Positions 22,374 to 35,900 of a stretch of DNA of 64,000 nucleotides are shown here, one piece after another. A program made the position numbers and the translations under genes. The DNA lies in the NCBI GenBank assembly GCA_031763025.1, contig JASSKH010000002.1:1294929-1358928 (forward strand), given 5' to 3'. Under the pieces are notes generated by a model. That model saw only the letters and a list, made by a program, of their open reading frames with translations, was not told the origin of the DNA and made no database searches. Numbering within the stretch: position 1 is the stretch's first letter; every line of letters starts with the position of its first letter. The DNA comes from Macrocystis pyrifera. Lineage: Eukaryota; Sar; Phaeophyceae; Laminariales; Laminariaceae.

Positions 22374-22609
22374 CTGCCATTCGAGACAAAGGTAGGGTCC
22401 GTTCGTTTTATTTAGTTTTCAAGTTGTTTTCTTGCCATTATGATTGCCTTCGGTCCATGTAGAGTACTAACCCTACCGACATGAACGGTATATCTACTAA
22501 TAGTTTCCGTTCAAGTAGGCTATACGAGCACATGCCAAAAATACCATACGCACACGGCCTGCATGCATTTCGTCCTCCGTATTTGTTTTACGCATACTGT
22601 ACGTAATAC

Positions 22610-22917
22610 GTTCACAGCGCTGTCACTGACCGATAAAAAATCGCGCAGTGCATCAACCGTCCACGTTGAGTAGTCCATGTCGGGGTCAGGGAGGCTCCCA
22701 AACCCGCCGGTCCGCTTATAGTTGTTTCCGGTTGCGCCCCCGAGGGGGGGCGCCCGTTTCCTCCCCTGTCTCACGTTTCGTCTGGGGTCAGACGACAAGA
22801 GCCCACCCGGCAAGCCCTCCGTGCTCACGCCGACCGAATTACTCCACAGCTTGCGCGTGTTAGGACAAACTAGTTGATCTGCTATCAGTCTCGCCTCCAT
22901 GGGCGACGCGAGGGTAC
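22610..22917 (-). CDS. SAP-like exon of the XPG-SAP-SWIM gene
   Basis: Acceptor CATGCAG at about 22918 and donor GTATTACG just below 22610. Near its start the peptide ARLIADQLVCPNTRKLW resembles the segment that follows the nuclease core in EXO1/FEN1-like proteins. Near its end DYSTWTVDALRDFL has the shape of a SAP helix, a DNA-binding module. A Gly-rich middle (GGLLSSDPRR, APPLGGATG) is probably a flexible linker. The phase at the 3' border (0) matches the next exon. Confidence 0.55.
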
Positions 22918-23472
22918 CTGCATGAGTAAGACAAGAGGTTCACAGGGGGGCCGCGCCAACATCGTTAGTCTATCACACAGGTCATTCTGCCAAGAGTATG
23001 TTGCTGGGGTTGATCCACCATGACTTTCATTTATGGGATTTTCAAGCCGCGTACTCCGTACATTTAATACATACCAATATACCTTGCGTATCAAATGGCA
23101 GGTCCTAGTGTGCACCAAGCGTGACACACATGCCCGCCAACGACGGCCATCATTTGTTCAATCAAGTGGGGTCTACAGCAGTCCACCAGTGATCCCTACA
23201 CAATCGACGTAAAGTCTTCCATGTCGACTCTGAGGGGGCGGTTGATCAGGCCTCATCCGACGGCATCCAGTCGCAACACAGCAGTGCAGTATGAGGTAGG
23301 CCACCAAAGACGTATGCGTTGTAAGTGGGTCATAGGCGAGGCGAATATACTTATTTGGTTGTTATAACCAGATACCAGGCACCGGTAGCCTGTACAGAGG
23401 TAGACGCACCTCCATCCTCAAGGTACCGGAGATCACAGCAAATTACTGAACCCAGAAGGGCTAATACATGAA
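22918..23472 (-). other. presumed intron between nuclease and SAP exons
   Basis: No coding resemblance; the exact donor downstream of the nuclease core is ambiguous (several GT sites near 23490-23510). Confidence 0.35.
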
Positions 23473-24674
23473 TCAACACTCTGTACCAACACGTCGGGCA
23501 CCTGTGTTCGTTGTGATGCCAGCAGACGAGACCACCCCAGAAAGGTGCCGTTGTGCTCCAGTCAGCGGATCCCATACGATAGGATGGCAGAACATGTCTA
23601 CCGAGGTCTTCAACTGCGGCAATACAACCCCGATTTCCAGCGATGATGTCGACTCCACCAGCGCCTGGGCAATTCCGACGGTGTTGAGTACTGGCCCTTC
23701 AGGCATCGCGATGTCCATGGCGCGCATGGGCCCGACGTCTTTGAACTTGGTGTAGTCGTTCCCGGCAACACAAGCGTAATTCCGCAGCCTGATCATCACG
23801 GCTTCCTCGTCACTTGACCACGTCCGGCCAACGTCGTCGCGGTTCTGCACACCATGCAACTGGCGCAAGAAGTCATGCCCAGTGCAGGAATAAGCATAGA
23901 CATCCGCCTGCGGGTGTAAGATGTGCGTCTGCAGGATGCATTGCCCGAATAGACCGCCCGCCTCCTGCTTCACATCCCAGGGTAAGGATCGTACACCCAG
24001 CACAACCAGGTCAGAGTCGTTCGCTCGCACAAACCACCTCTGCCCCTGTGTAGAGTAGAGGTCTTCCATGACTTTGAGTTGGGGGTCGGCTTCGAAGGGT
24101 GCCGTATGCATTCCGCTACAAGCGAATACTTGAGCAGCTTTGAGACTTTCGCTACTGTAACAGAAGTGAACTTGACCGCCCGTTTGGCGTGCCTTTCCAA
24201 CTCCCGCCGATCGATCGGTGATTCTGTCTGCCGAGCCCCGCATGCGTCGAGAGCTTTCGCTCGGTCCCCAAACCGAGAGTTGGAAGTACGCGCCTTGCTC
24301 GGGGGTGTGTCGCCGTCGAAGACAACCACAACGTTCCACCCAGCTTCCGTCAACGCTTTCATTTCAGGCTGCATTCCCGGCACCAACGCTCTAACATTGT
24401 CGTTGAGCGCAAACTCCACCGCTACAGCGCCGTTTGATGCCGGTCGATGCATGCGAAAGTGCCCGTCGTAGAAAATAGTGCCCGCACCATCGGTCAGGTC
24501 AACACGGTCAGACGCGATCGGCTTGAGCCGTCCTAAAAGATATATAGCGCCGTTTGATGCCGGTCGATGCATGCGAAAGTGCCCGTCGTAGATAATAGTG
24601 CCCGCACCATCGGTCAGGTCAACACGGTCAGACGCGATCGGCTTGAGCCGTCCTAAAAGACCACTCACTCCCAT
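23473..24674 (-). pseudogene. XPG/FEN1/EXO1-like 5' nuclease exon, frameshifted, with internal duplication
   Basis: Start chosen at ATG 24674 because MGVSGLL is the XPG-N signature. XPG-N: YDGHFRMHRPAS twice (D30 and D70) and VVVVFDGDTPPSKA (D120), all acidic metal-site positions of the family. XPG-I, in another frame: TAPFEADPQLK and RANDSDLVVLG, then the helix-hairpin-helix ACVAGNDYTKFKDVG and a late PIVWDPL motif. These are the parts of a structure-specific flap/5' exonuclease acting in DNA repair or recombination. The frame changes between about 24190 and 24100, with no plausible intron seen, so this copy is either a pseudogene, an assembly error or uses an unrecognised intron. Residues 5-44 and 45-84 are near-identical copies. 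Confidence 0.75.
24426..24660. repeat. 120-bp in-frame tandem duplication inside the nuclease exon
   Basis: Segments 24426-24540 and 24546-24660 match at all but one position (24473 A versus 24593 T) and are separated by tatat. The period of 120 keeps the reading frame and doubles the first catalytic Asp region. Confidence 0.9.
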
Positions 24675-25014
24675 CGAGCCTTTTCCAAGTGGCCTGCGTG
24701 TCACGAATGGTGTTTCCCATGTGCAAAAGGGGATCGCCTTCCCCAACACCGAAGGATCAACATCTGTTTTACGACAGCCAATCAGAGGTCGCGCGATATC
24801 GTCCAAATAATTTGTGTGCGGGCTATTCGTTCACTCGGCCAAGCATGTCTCTGCACAGCACTGAAGGGCAATTTCCGTAGTAGCCCTGCTTCATTTATCT
24901 TTATGACTGCTGTTTGCTCCAGAGATGACCACACGATCAATCTGCAAAGTGTGCGCAGTGGGTGTGCACCGCCGGAAGGGCCAGACAGGGTGGCATGCCA
25001 TTGCCGTGTTTTGA

Positions 25015-26110
25015 CATCCTCTAGTTGTCGAAATCGCCTGGCAGTCCAATCCAAACGTGCGTCACCAGAAAGTTACAAGCGGAAACGATGAAGAAATAAA
25101 TATAGTACGAGGAATGACCAAACACACACGAGTACGTCACATACTCACAGGCAACCGTGAGCCAACGACGACGGTCGGCGACAACAGCGGCAGCAGTCAA
25201 CAGCAACCCAAGTACTACCTTTCAGCATAAGACGGGTGCATCGTACCGGATATGGAGTAGACTTTTGTCCACCCTCCCTGTTCGTTACACACCGCGGATA
25301 GGCTCGATGGTTGTGTTGGCCTGCCGAGTCACGAATCCCTTTTTCATGCCGGGAGAATAAGGCATGTCATCTGACGATTGTATAGCCCTTCACCCATCAT
25401 CAACGCACCAGCCAATTATTGGTCGCTGTTGGTAGTGCATTTTTCGACTCAGGCTATTCATTCCGATCAATAACAGACATGCCTTTGAGCTTGTGTACAT
25501 TCTACAACGCGGTGCAGGGAGGCCTCCGGCAACATTGTCCATTTTCTCCCTTACTCGCGCTTGGTTATGAGATTGCCACAACGTGGGCTCTGTGGGTATG
25601 CACGGTCGGAACGTGCATACAGAGCGAAATGTCGTTGCCGTCTTCTCTCATCCTTTAGTTGTCGACATCGCCTGGCAGTTCAATCCGAAAGTGCATCAGA
25701 AAGTTACAAGCGGCAACGATGAGCAAACTAATACAGCAGTACCAGGAATAGGACAGTATACACGAGTACGTAAATCAACTGCGGGCAAGCGTGAGCCCAC
25801 GATGACGGTTGCCGACAACAGCAGCAGCAGTCGTCGGCTACCCAAGTACTGCCTTAAAGAATGAGGCGGGTGCATCGTATCTTGCATGGACTAGACTTTT
25901 GCACACCTTCTCTATTCGAGGTACACCGCGAGTAGGCACGGTGGTTGTCTTGGCCTGCCGGGTCTCGAATCCCTTTCTCATATCGGGAGAAGGAGATATA
26001 TCATCTTGCGAGATGACACCCTTTCGTTCATCATCAAGACACTATTATTGTCCGTGCATTTCTGGTCTCAGACTATTCGTTCCTATCAATAACAGCCATG
26101 CCTTGTGTGT
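25015..26110. repeat. ~640-bp tandem duplication upstream of the nuclease gene
   Basis: 25019-25497 and 25650-26105 match as direct repeats, with shared phrases such as gttgtcgaNatcgcctggcag, agaaagttacaagcgg, gggtgcatcgta and caataacag. Divergence is perhaps 20-25 percent by eye. No ORF is conserved between the copies. A weaker piece of the same unit may start near 24820. Confidence 0.65.
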
Positions 26111-28005
26111 ATTTCGGCTCGCGGAATCAGGTGGTCCATCAGTTGAGGCAAACCACTTTAATATGCAGTAAAATGTCCAAAGGGTGCCAAATATTTCGTA
26201 GCCCTCGACTGTAGCCAACGAAATATTATTGTAAGACACACGCCCCCAATTCCGTTTCATTGGACAAGGTGGGAGGGATCGAATCGCCACTTTTATGTCT
26301 AGAACCAGACCGCGGGGGGGGGTCGGTCAAGTAAGTCAAGGTAGACGAAGAGGGCCGTTTTCTAAAGTCGATTCGAAATTCCATCCTTTCTATGTGCTCG
26401 TCTGATTTTAACGTTTGACCTTTCTAGAAGATGCCCCATCAACCTTGCCTTTTGGTTTTGGTTTTCCTCTGGGTGGCCCCTCGGTTAACATGAGCCACAT
26501 CAGTATAGGAAACAATGTTGTCCGAAACGTTGCTGTGATACCTCCAGTCGTAGCCCTTGACTGGATGGCGCTTTTTTCCCCGTCATTAGAAGAAGTGGTA
26601 CGAGGCACGTTTACCGTGAGTTCAGATAGCTTTCAGATGTATGGAAGTGATCCAGCCGACTGAGAGCTGATTCGTGCCACGAGCGGTGGACATGTGTCTG
26701 TGGGGTGTGACACATATATTTGTGCTGATGTTTTGGTGATGTGCGTGAAACGTTTTGCTCATCATCTAGGATGAAGATCGTGAAGCCACTACGGACTCTC
26801 GCCATTCTAAGATCTTCCTCTGATGATGAATACGGCCTATTCATGAAAACAGGTGCGTTGACCGGCGGCAACGAAACCGAAACGGGAATATCAAACGAGG
26901 CTCCGATATACACTGGAGATCGCGCCGTCCACGCACTCTAACGGGGATGCAGTGGCGGAAAATGCTATTCACTGAGTAGCCTTCCGAAGAAAAGAAGTCG
27001 ATAGACTTCGCTCTCTGGCAGTCTCGACGCCGGGATGTTGAGCGCGCAGATCACCGCGACTCGCGATTCTACGTATGCTGCGTGGGGCGGCTCGCTGTGC
27101 TGGCACATCCCCGGCTTGTTCCTTCGTGTAGACGGATACTGTGGTGTACAACAGATATGCAGCTCGTCGTGTCTCGTTACAGCTTAGCCTACATTGCCAG
27201 ACAATTTTGTGAACGGGAGTGACCTTTCCTCGCTACGCAAGGTGCTGTAGCGGTGCTGGCCGTGAGGTGGGCGTGAGCGTCGTACTTGCGAGCTTAGGTT
27301 CCCCCTAATATGAGTATAATAATCAGGCTTAGCGGAACATTATCCATCTTATTAATAGCAGCACTTAACCCTCTTGAAATTATAAAGGCGGTAGATCGAC
27401 AGCTTACAATGACAGCCACAGGCCGACGGCTGCGTAAGCGAGGGACATTGTTTGTTTTGCCCGAGCTACTTTGGCAGGGGTCGTGCGGCTCGATCGTGAC
27501 ATGATCCTTTTACACGTACGCTCGTGGCTCACGCTGCTCATAGACCGTCGACAGCGCAAAGGTCATTATGGTTTTGGTCGCTATCGAGAAAGCCCCTAAA
27601 GGCTAATCACGCGCCGCCTGCGATCCCTTGCAAATTAGTGGTGCGCACATTTACTTGGTTTTGGCCATCTATATTATATTACGAAGCCAGCCTTAACGGC
27701 CCGGTATTGCCAATAATGGTCTGACAGTAAAGTCAACAGCCGATTATGATCCCCCTATGTAACTTTCTTCCGCGTTGGCAGCGATATTGTGCCCGCATGT
27801 TTTCAAGGAGACGGTCCGAACGACTCAGCATTTATTTACAGACGAGTGTCTATTGCCGAGACGTTCCAATGCTGCCGACAGTCCCCCTGATGTCCATACC
27901 GATATCTAACTCTTCTTCGCGTTTTCTATTGTATTTCCTCGTCCAAAACGGCTGCCTATTCATAATAAACAGTCCGTCCGGTGCCCCTCCGTTCTCCTTC
28001 ATACA
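26110..28005. other. no gene recognised
   Basis: Short ORFs only; the AT/GC mix is unremarkable. Confidence 0.5.
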
Positions 28006-28107
28006 CCTCGGCCGTCTTTCGCGGTCCCCGGCAGAGCCAGCTGTGCGGGTGGGTCTACACCCCGGCCGTCTCTCACAGTCTCCGGCAGAGCTAGCTGTGT
28101 GGGTCGC
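28006..28107. repeat. 57-bp direct duplication
   Basis: The phrase cggccgtct, then cggcagagc and agctgtg-gggt, occurs twice with a period near 57. Confidence 0.6.
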
Positions 28108-28790
28108 CTTTGAGGCGCCACCACCGTCACCACAGTAGTCGCTATTGTTACCTAACCACCATACCCTCCCCACGACAAACTAAGCATAAATGATGACACG
28201 CACCAACATACACATGTTTCAAAACCTCGGCAGTATCACCAGACACGTGCCCACAACTAACCCCACTGGGACAAAAAAAACTGAACAAGAATATACAAAC
28301 CACCACAAAATTGACAGAGAAACACTTTCGCACATTGGAGGGATCAACCCACCCTACCTAGTAGTAGCCGGGAGCTAGTTAGATCGTCTTGAGGTAGATC
28401 GAACAATAATACGTGCGATCTGCAGCTATGGTGGGATGGCAGCTAGAAAACTAGATAGCTAGAAACGCACACGGTACGACGGCACAGTATCTACAATCTC
28501 GAAAGGACAGCCATATCTCCGAAGGAGTAGTCGTATGACGGTTGCAAATCGATCATACAACGCTCTGAAGCAAGGCGGCAATCATCCTTGTTCCTAGCTT
28601 GTACGCGTTAGGGGTCCAAAGCAAAATCCACGTCCGAGCAAGCGCAAGGTAGTACAAATATGTGCTGTATTGATCCTTTAGAGGTCGATGAAAGCAACCC
28701 CGGGAATATCATCAGGGCAATCGGCCATCCAGCTCGCCTCGATCTCGTCGTCGTCCCTACACAACCAACGCGATTGGACAAGATGAGGGG

Positions 28791-28828
<38 letters not shown>

Positions 28829-29918
28829 GGCGTGTAGTTTAGCCCAGCATCACGTAGTGGATCAATGGGGTCAATTAAAGCAAATATAAGTGGAGTATTT
28901 CAACAAAATGAATACTATACGGATGCAATGCTATTAATAGCATGAGATACGCGTTCTACCCGAGACAACGATCCGCACAAGGAACAAATAGGTCGCCATT
29001 TAGGCCAAGCCTGTGTTTATCATATACTACCGTTTTGAACGGTAGCGCAACATCGTGTAAACACATCCATCCCATGATCTATCTACCACCCAATCGCGCG
29101 GATTATACGGCTTCTAACCCTCCGATACGACCTAGATCACACACGTCACGAATGCATCTGCCCTTCAAAATTCGTATCACGAGATGTGAAGTGCAATTTT
29201 TGTGCTGATCGTGTGGGTTCGTCGCAAGGGTACTTTCCAAGAGGACACAGCAGTACTCAGCCTCTTCCAACGGGTAGTAGGTAAGGATGGGCCTTCAAAT
29301 CTACCCACAAGGAGAGTATTCACACTGTCCAATCAGGCCAGTGGTACGGGTACAGTAAGAGTGTAGACAAGTAGGGCTTTAGTTTCTAGCCCGGCATAGC
29401 CTACCAAAAAAGGGGGCCGTCTGTGGAAATGAAGTGTAAAACAATATACATTCATAGAAAGCAGTTGAAAAAAAAAACAAAGCTTGTGGCCGGCGCGTGG
29501 TTCCATGATTGACGATGAGGGTTTCGGAATAAAGGCCATGAGAACCGATTCCTAGCCCGAACCTCAATGTCACCCGTTGATCGACCCGTATCAACATTGA
29601 TCGGTATTTACCCGCAAAAGCAACAGTGTTTTTGAAGAAAAAAAGTGTATAGAATGCCTGATTTATTAGTTCCTACGTTATACTTTGGTGCCTGGTACCA
29701 TACACGTATGTACATGCTCGCACATACTAATATACCGCGGACAACACCCCCCAGAATATTCGGACTGTGTTGTAAGTTGTCGCTACACTCTTTTGAGTAA
29801 TGTGTAGAGCAAACTGCGTAGAGCGCACCGCTAATAAGTAGAGCACACCGTTAACTCGCACACCGTTAACTCGTAGAGCACACAGCCAGGGGGAGAAGCG
29901 ATGTGTCGCACGCAGCGC
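28108..29918. other. no gene recognised; long G homopolymer
   Basis: A nearly pure G tract runs from about 28786 to 28827, interrupted by single A bases. The rest lacks recognisable exons. Short gtagagc-acaccgttaactcg duplications lie at 29820-29885. Confidence 0.5.
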
Positions 29919-32900
29919 TCACCCTTTCTCCCGAACTTCGCAGTCGCCAGAGCAGGTGTTTCCGCAGATGATGCCCTGAGGGTGCTGCATTGCCTTGATG
30001 GACCCAACACCGTTGTTCTCGAAGTGGTTGCCGTATACCTGAAATAGGAGGGGAGAGGGATACACACACACACATGTACACGGTTGCTGTAAAAAAATAT
30101 ATGCTTATTGCTGATCATTCTTATGTTTTATTATTAATACTTTTAGCGGTCGTTTGAATCGCTTCAGTTACGACTGTATGAATATACAAGTTCGTGAACA
30201 AAACTTTGCTGAACGTCACACAAGTCTCCGCGCGACCCGTCCCACGCCCTAGCTACACAGTAACCCTCGAGTGTCCCCGGCAATAGAAAGGGGACCCTAC
30301 ACGTATGAACTCCTCTACGGCGGCATAAACAAGCATATGCTTCCACCGCCAACCCGCCAACCGTCGACCGACAGCAACGGCGAGGATGCAGCGGTGACCA
30401 TAGTTGGCAGTCACGAACCTAGAAACATATCGGTAGCGGTACTACATATGCTGGGTACAAGAGGCACATAAAATGAAGAAAATCTCACGTGATTGTCGAC
30501 ACCGTAGACGAAGCCGTCGATGACGTGCCCCCCGAGGCGGATGCCGGCCCCGTCGCAGTTCTCGCCAAAGTTGTACCTGAAGCACCAGAAGGGGGGCAAC
30601 CATTGTCGACGTGCGTACAGTATTGAGTATGCGTAAGAGTAGGTATACATGGGCATCATACTCGATAGCAGCGGCCTGAAGGAGGTACCGGCCTGAACGG
30701 CTCGGACCTGGGACAGATCACGATGATCATTATCCAGATACCTTATCACGGAGTACCGTGGGAATCAGGACCTATAACGTACCCAAAAACCTACCAGGTA
30801 GACGTATATGAAAGTGTTCCTTATTTATGCTATTGGAAACGCAAAGTCCCCGTAAAGAGTTTGAATTCCGAAGACACCCGTCAGGAACTCTCAGATACAG
30901 CTTGCTATGGGAACGTTTCTTGAAAGGGAAAGTTCCAAACGTTTGAAAAAGCCCGAAAAAAGGAAATCTGGGGCCGATGTTGGACCGAGATCGGCTTGAG
31001 AAAAACTCAGGCGGACGTTTGGTTCGAAGCGGCGAGATTCCGAGTCCTCGACAGACATCGATCGATAAAACCAACGGTTGCGTCATGACTTCTAAGCGGA
31101 GTGCGCTCGTTAGGGGCTGCGACCCACCCCAGGGTCACCGTCTTCACACAATGGCCGGTGTCATGTGGCGGGAGCTGGCCATGCGCATCATTTAAAAAAA
31201 CAATTGGCCCCTGGTGTGCACGTTACAGAAGACAAAAATTCTTCGTCCCTCTCGAAGCTAAAAATAGGCTTTTTTTCAGGTTCGGGAGGATACCGTAGGA
31301 CGCCGCCGGTAAGCTCTCGCCCCCTAGATCATGGATCCACCTGCTATCTTCGAGGCCGCCATCTACACTTGTTGGCCTCGCCGGACACAGAGCGGGTTTG
31401 ACGTGGGCTCAGTCTATGCTAATACCGGGCGTCGACAATTTGCAACGAGACAAAAACAAATAAAAAATTGCGCCGCCTGCAGCCGTTCGGAAAAAAAGAA
31501 GAAAAAATCAGAAGTTTGTTCTCGTTTTTCACACAGCGGCGGTGGGAGGATATTTTCGGCTGTTCTTTGAAAACAATATTTTTGAAAGAAAACCTTTTGA
31601 CTACTCGTACGCGTTTCCATTTGGCATACTACGTAGGTCTTACTGAGCAATATTTGTCCTGATTACAATGTTCCGTCCTAGATTATCTAGATATTGGTTT
31701 GCGAAGCGTGAAATGTAAAGGAAGTAAGTTGCTGTTAAAGGTCGAAATGTTCCTTCCGGAGGGAGTCCTCGGCCCATTTGCGTTGGAATGCCATCAGAGT
31801 TTTATCGTCAGTATTTGTGAAATACTGTAAGCCATGGGACAATATATCGGCCTGTACTTTGAGCTTCCCTCAAACGACAGCGTTCCGGCGAGGGGTACAG
31901 AGATTCCGCGGGACAACGCGGAGTGAAAACGCTGCTCTCCCAGTAGTAGTGTATAGAATACTGAACATCAGTCGTTTCGCACGAAATCGACACCCGGTGC
32001 AACGTCTGGATGCTGGCATGATAATCGGCATCCAATGCGCTCGGGTACGTCCTTGGACATGCTGTATGCTGTACAGAAACCACCCCACCTGTCTCAGTTG
32101 GCAGAATCATACCGTGCAACACCGTAGAAATAGTAAGCAGAACCATGTGGTGGCACATTACCACACCAGTGTTGCACGGCTAAGGTCTGGCTACCGAGAC
32201 AAGCGGGGGTCGGTACTACGTTGAAAAACGTACATATCCTAGCTCGTCCAATTGCTGTTGAACGCCCCGACATCGCAAGACGTCGCACCGGGAGTTTGCA
32301 CCCGTCGAATGGTTCACCGTTAGTGACCAACCGAATGTACTATACAGCTTGAAAGAAGGAGCTTCCTATACACTCAGGCGCATGATGATTGAAATGGGAC
32401 CACTGAATCAAGTACATTCTATGTGAGTAGTTGAAAAAGGCTCTCTATCATCAATGATACCTGAACGTGTTCTCGTTGCCGCGAGAGTCGTAGCAGCCGG
32501 ACTCGTCGTCGAGCTGCTCCTGGCACTCGTTGTACTCGATTACGTTGAACGAGGCGCCTTCCTTCACGTCGACGCACTCGTTGCCGCGAGGGATTAGCTC
32601 GTTGCCGGTGACAAGGTTGTAGTTGCTCTCGTCGGGCCCGTTGGTGATCCTGGTACCAACGCCATCCGTCCACTGTAGAAAACCATCACAAACACCAAGA
32701 AGGAAAACAATCGACAAAGGTATGCGTGGGGAGGGAGGGGAAGGGATCAGGGGGCGGCCTGCACTGGTGGATCCTTGTTGGTAAGGGGTTTCCTCGGCGT
32801 TGGCTCTATTATTACGGGGGTCCATAATAGATACGACCAAATATTCTCAGTTAAAATAGGGAAATATATAGGTGTTTATGTATACCATATGTCCTACTAA

Positions 32901-35900
32901 CTATGGACCCCCGTAATAGGTGAGTTTATACATTCGGTCGGTTTTCGTCTCGATATTTGCGACCACAAGACTAATTGTTTTTTTACTACTGTAGTAGCAT
33001 ATTCACGATCCGCCTGAGCACTTCACGTCCCGTCAGCTTTCTTCTTTATAGCGGTGACCACAGAAGACCTTGATAGTATTTACGAGTAGCTTGCTTGTAA
33101 GGGGTTCCCTCGGCGTTGACTCTACTACGGGAGTTTATACATTCGGTCGGTTTTCGTCATGATTTTTGTGACTGGAAGAGTTCTTGTTGGTTTTTTACGG
33201 GTAGTAAGAGCATATTTTCGATCCGTCTGAGCACTTCACGTCCGGTCATTTTTATTTTATATCTACAGTAGTGACCACAGCAGATCTTGATAGCTTTTAC
33301 AAGTAGCACGTTGGGAGGCCACACAGCGGAAGAGACCCACCCACGAACCACACAGTGTAACAACAGCAACAAGAGGAAAGAAAACAACAACCCCGTACCG
33401 ATCCCCGCCAGAGCTGTCGCATCTCAACGCAACCCCAACCCAACGCTACCCTGTGACAATAACGCACCTGATTGCTGGAAGTCCCGATGTAGATGGCCTC
33501 GCCGATCTTTCCGTCGAACTGGTACTGGAAGTCGTAGATGCCGCAGTCCTCGATTACGTTGTTCGAGATCACAGCGTTAGTCACGAAGTTCCTCATTCGG
33601 ATGCACTCCATCCTGCCAGATCAATAACACAGCAGACGAAACGGCGCGTAGATATTGTAGGTATTGAAGTTCCGTAGTCGAACATGGGACACCGACTACT
33701 GTTGTTTGCTACGAAGCTACTTCGCTGGTGCTCGCACAGTTGCAGTCTTCAAGAATAACGCCACCGGGATTGGTACGGGCGATATCTGGGGTATTGTGGT
33801 ATTACATGTATTCGGTTGAACAGCTCAGCCATGAAGACAAAAACGACGTACCCGCAGTTGTGGATGTGCAGTTCGGTGGCGTGGAAGCCGATCAGAGAGC
33901 TCTTGACCGTGGTTCCGTCGATAGGCAGGTCGGTGGGAGCCTCCTGGCCCTCGACGAAGATGCACTTGTCCACGTAGTCCTCTTCTTCGTCCAGCCCGTT
34001 GAGGTGTCCGTCGATCGTGAAGCCCTGTTTCACGCACACGGGTTCGATTTGTGTCGTAATGAGGTGCGAGGGGAGAATGGTATTATTGTACATGTCGCGC
34101 GTGTTGACGCGGGGGTGCATTCAATATAATGGTGAGGTTTGAGGGAGGGAGAAAGTTATTGGGTGTGTCTCGTGTGAGTTCATTCCATATCGTCGTCAAG
34201 CGAGGGGAGGTGTATGCGAGGGGAGGTGCCCTTCAGTGTTGTCACAGATCCTGCACAGCAACACTAACCTGCCCGGCAGGACCTAGATGACGAGATAAAG
34301 AGTTAACTTGACCCTTTTAAGACCGCAGTGCTGTTTAGAGGACCAGCTACTTAGAATTTGAGTGTTATCGTCCCCAAAACAGGGCTGCGGTTCTAGAAGG
34401 GTTAAGAACTACCTGGTACAGCAAATACCGGCACAGAATACCTATATCGTCCGAGCAATCCACAACTAAAAAAGCGTTTTTTTAAATGAGAAGAGAGAGT
34501 GGTGCTAACAGTACCTTCACGACCTGTATCGCATAGATCATAAGGCCCTACGAGGCCTTTCTTTCGTAGATGGAGTCCAAGTTCTCCACATCGTTGTTTA
34601 CAGGGAAACATATTTATCAGGGCCAAACATGCTTGCTAAACGTACTAGAATGTATTCCTTTGTGGATATGATGGGTCTTGATTTATACCCTCCGCCCTCA
34701 TATTATACACCTGGTGTATATTCAGACCGGGTTAGCGTCGGTTGGCGACGATGCTGAAAAACACGCCTTTAACTACGTGAGCTAGACAGACAGGGTACCG
34801 TTTTTATTGTTTTTTATTATTATTAGGTGGCGGTCACCACGGCTGGCGGTCGAGTGAGATCATTTTTGCTCGGGGAGAACCTTCACTCCGCTCAAGAGGA
34901 ATGATGATGAGCCACCCACGAGGTAGCTACGTCGTAAACCCATTGCTGTCGCTGGAAGTGGCCAAACCAGAAATGAAGTCAACTCATTGACGCTGACATC
35001 CACACGCAAGAGTATCCGCCTCAAAAACGGTTCTTAGTAGGATGCAGCTCACCCTTCATGCGACTCGCCCAGCACCTCACGGTGCTTCGCGCTTGGTGCA
35101 AAAATGTCTGCCTGGTTAGTGAAAACCCTACGTGCTCCGTCCCAGGATTGTAGGGATGCGAGCGTCTACGGTCATACGACTACGACCATGCATGATAATG
35201 AGTATACCTCCCCCCCCCAACCCTCGGTGATAACACACATCCCACTCAGGAGCAAAGCACCAGGTCATCATCCAGATCACACGTTTCCCACCGGGCGAGG
35301 CCAGCAGCTGGGCAACACAGATCACGGACCAACTCTCGCTTCGAAGTATCCACAGTACTGTATATGCGTGAAGCGGGCGTTGCTTCGGTATTCGACCGGT
35401 GAGAGACCCCCGCCTACCTCTAGAGTGACCCAGGAGTGCCGGATGTCCACAACCTTCTGATCCCACATCAAGGCCCTGTCTCCGCTGAAGGCGCTGATGA
35501 CGGCACCCCGGCCTCCCTTGATCACGAGGGGGCTACCTTCCGTGCCCTGGTGGAGGGGCAAACAGGCAAAAAAGACTCAGGCATTATACTACAGCTGAAA
35601 CATCAAGTTTGCGAAAACGTATGCAAATGCTAGGATCTCATTTGTGTTTTTTACACCCTACGCAGTGATCACCGGGGCGTGCTTGAAGAACAAATAGACA
35701 AAAAAAAGCAACAGACCACTGCCTCGATCTACAACGGCAATAACGATTATATCATTTAAGTCCACCTGGTAATAGGTTATCAGTGGTTGCCATGAAACAT
35801 CATTAGGTCCACCTGGTAAGAGGTCAAGAGTGGTTGCCATGAAACCTGTTTGTTGTTTTTGCAAGAGACGACAGAGCTATTCTGGCCAGCAAAGATGGGA

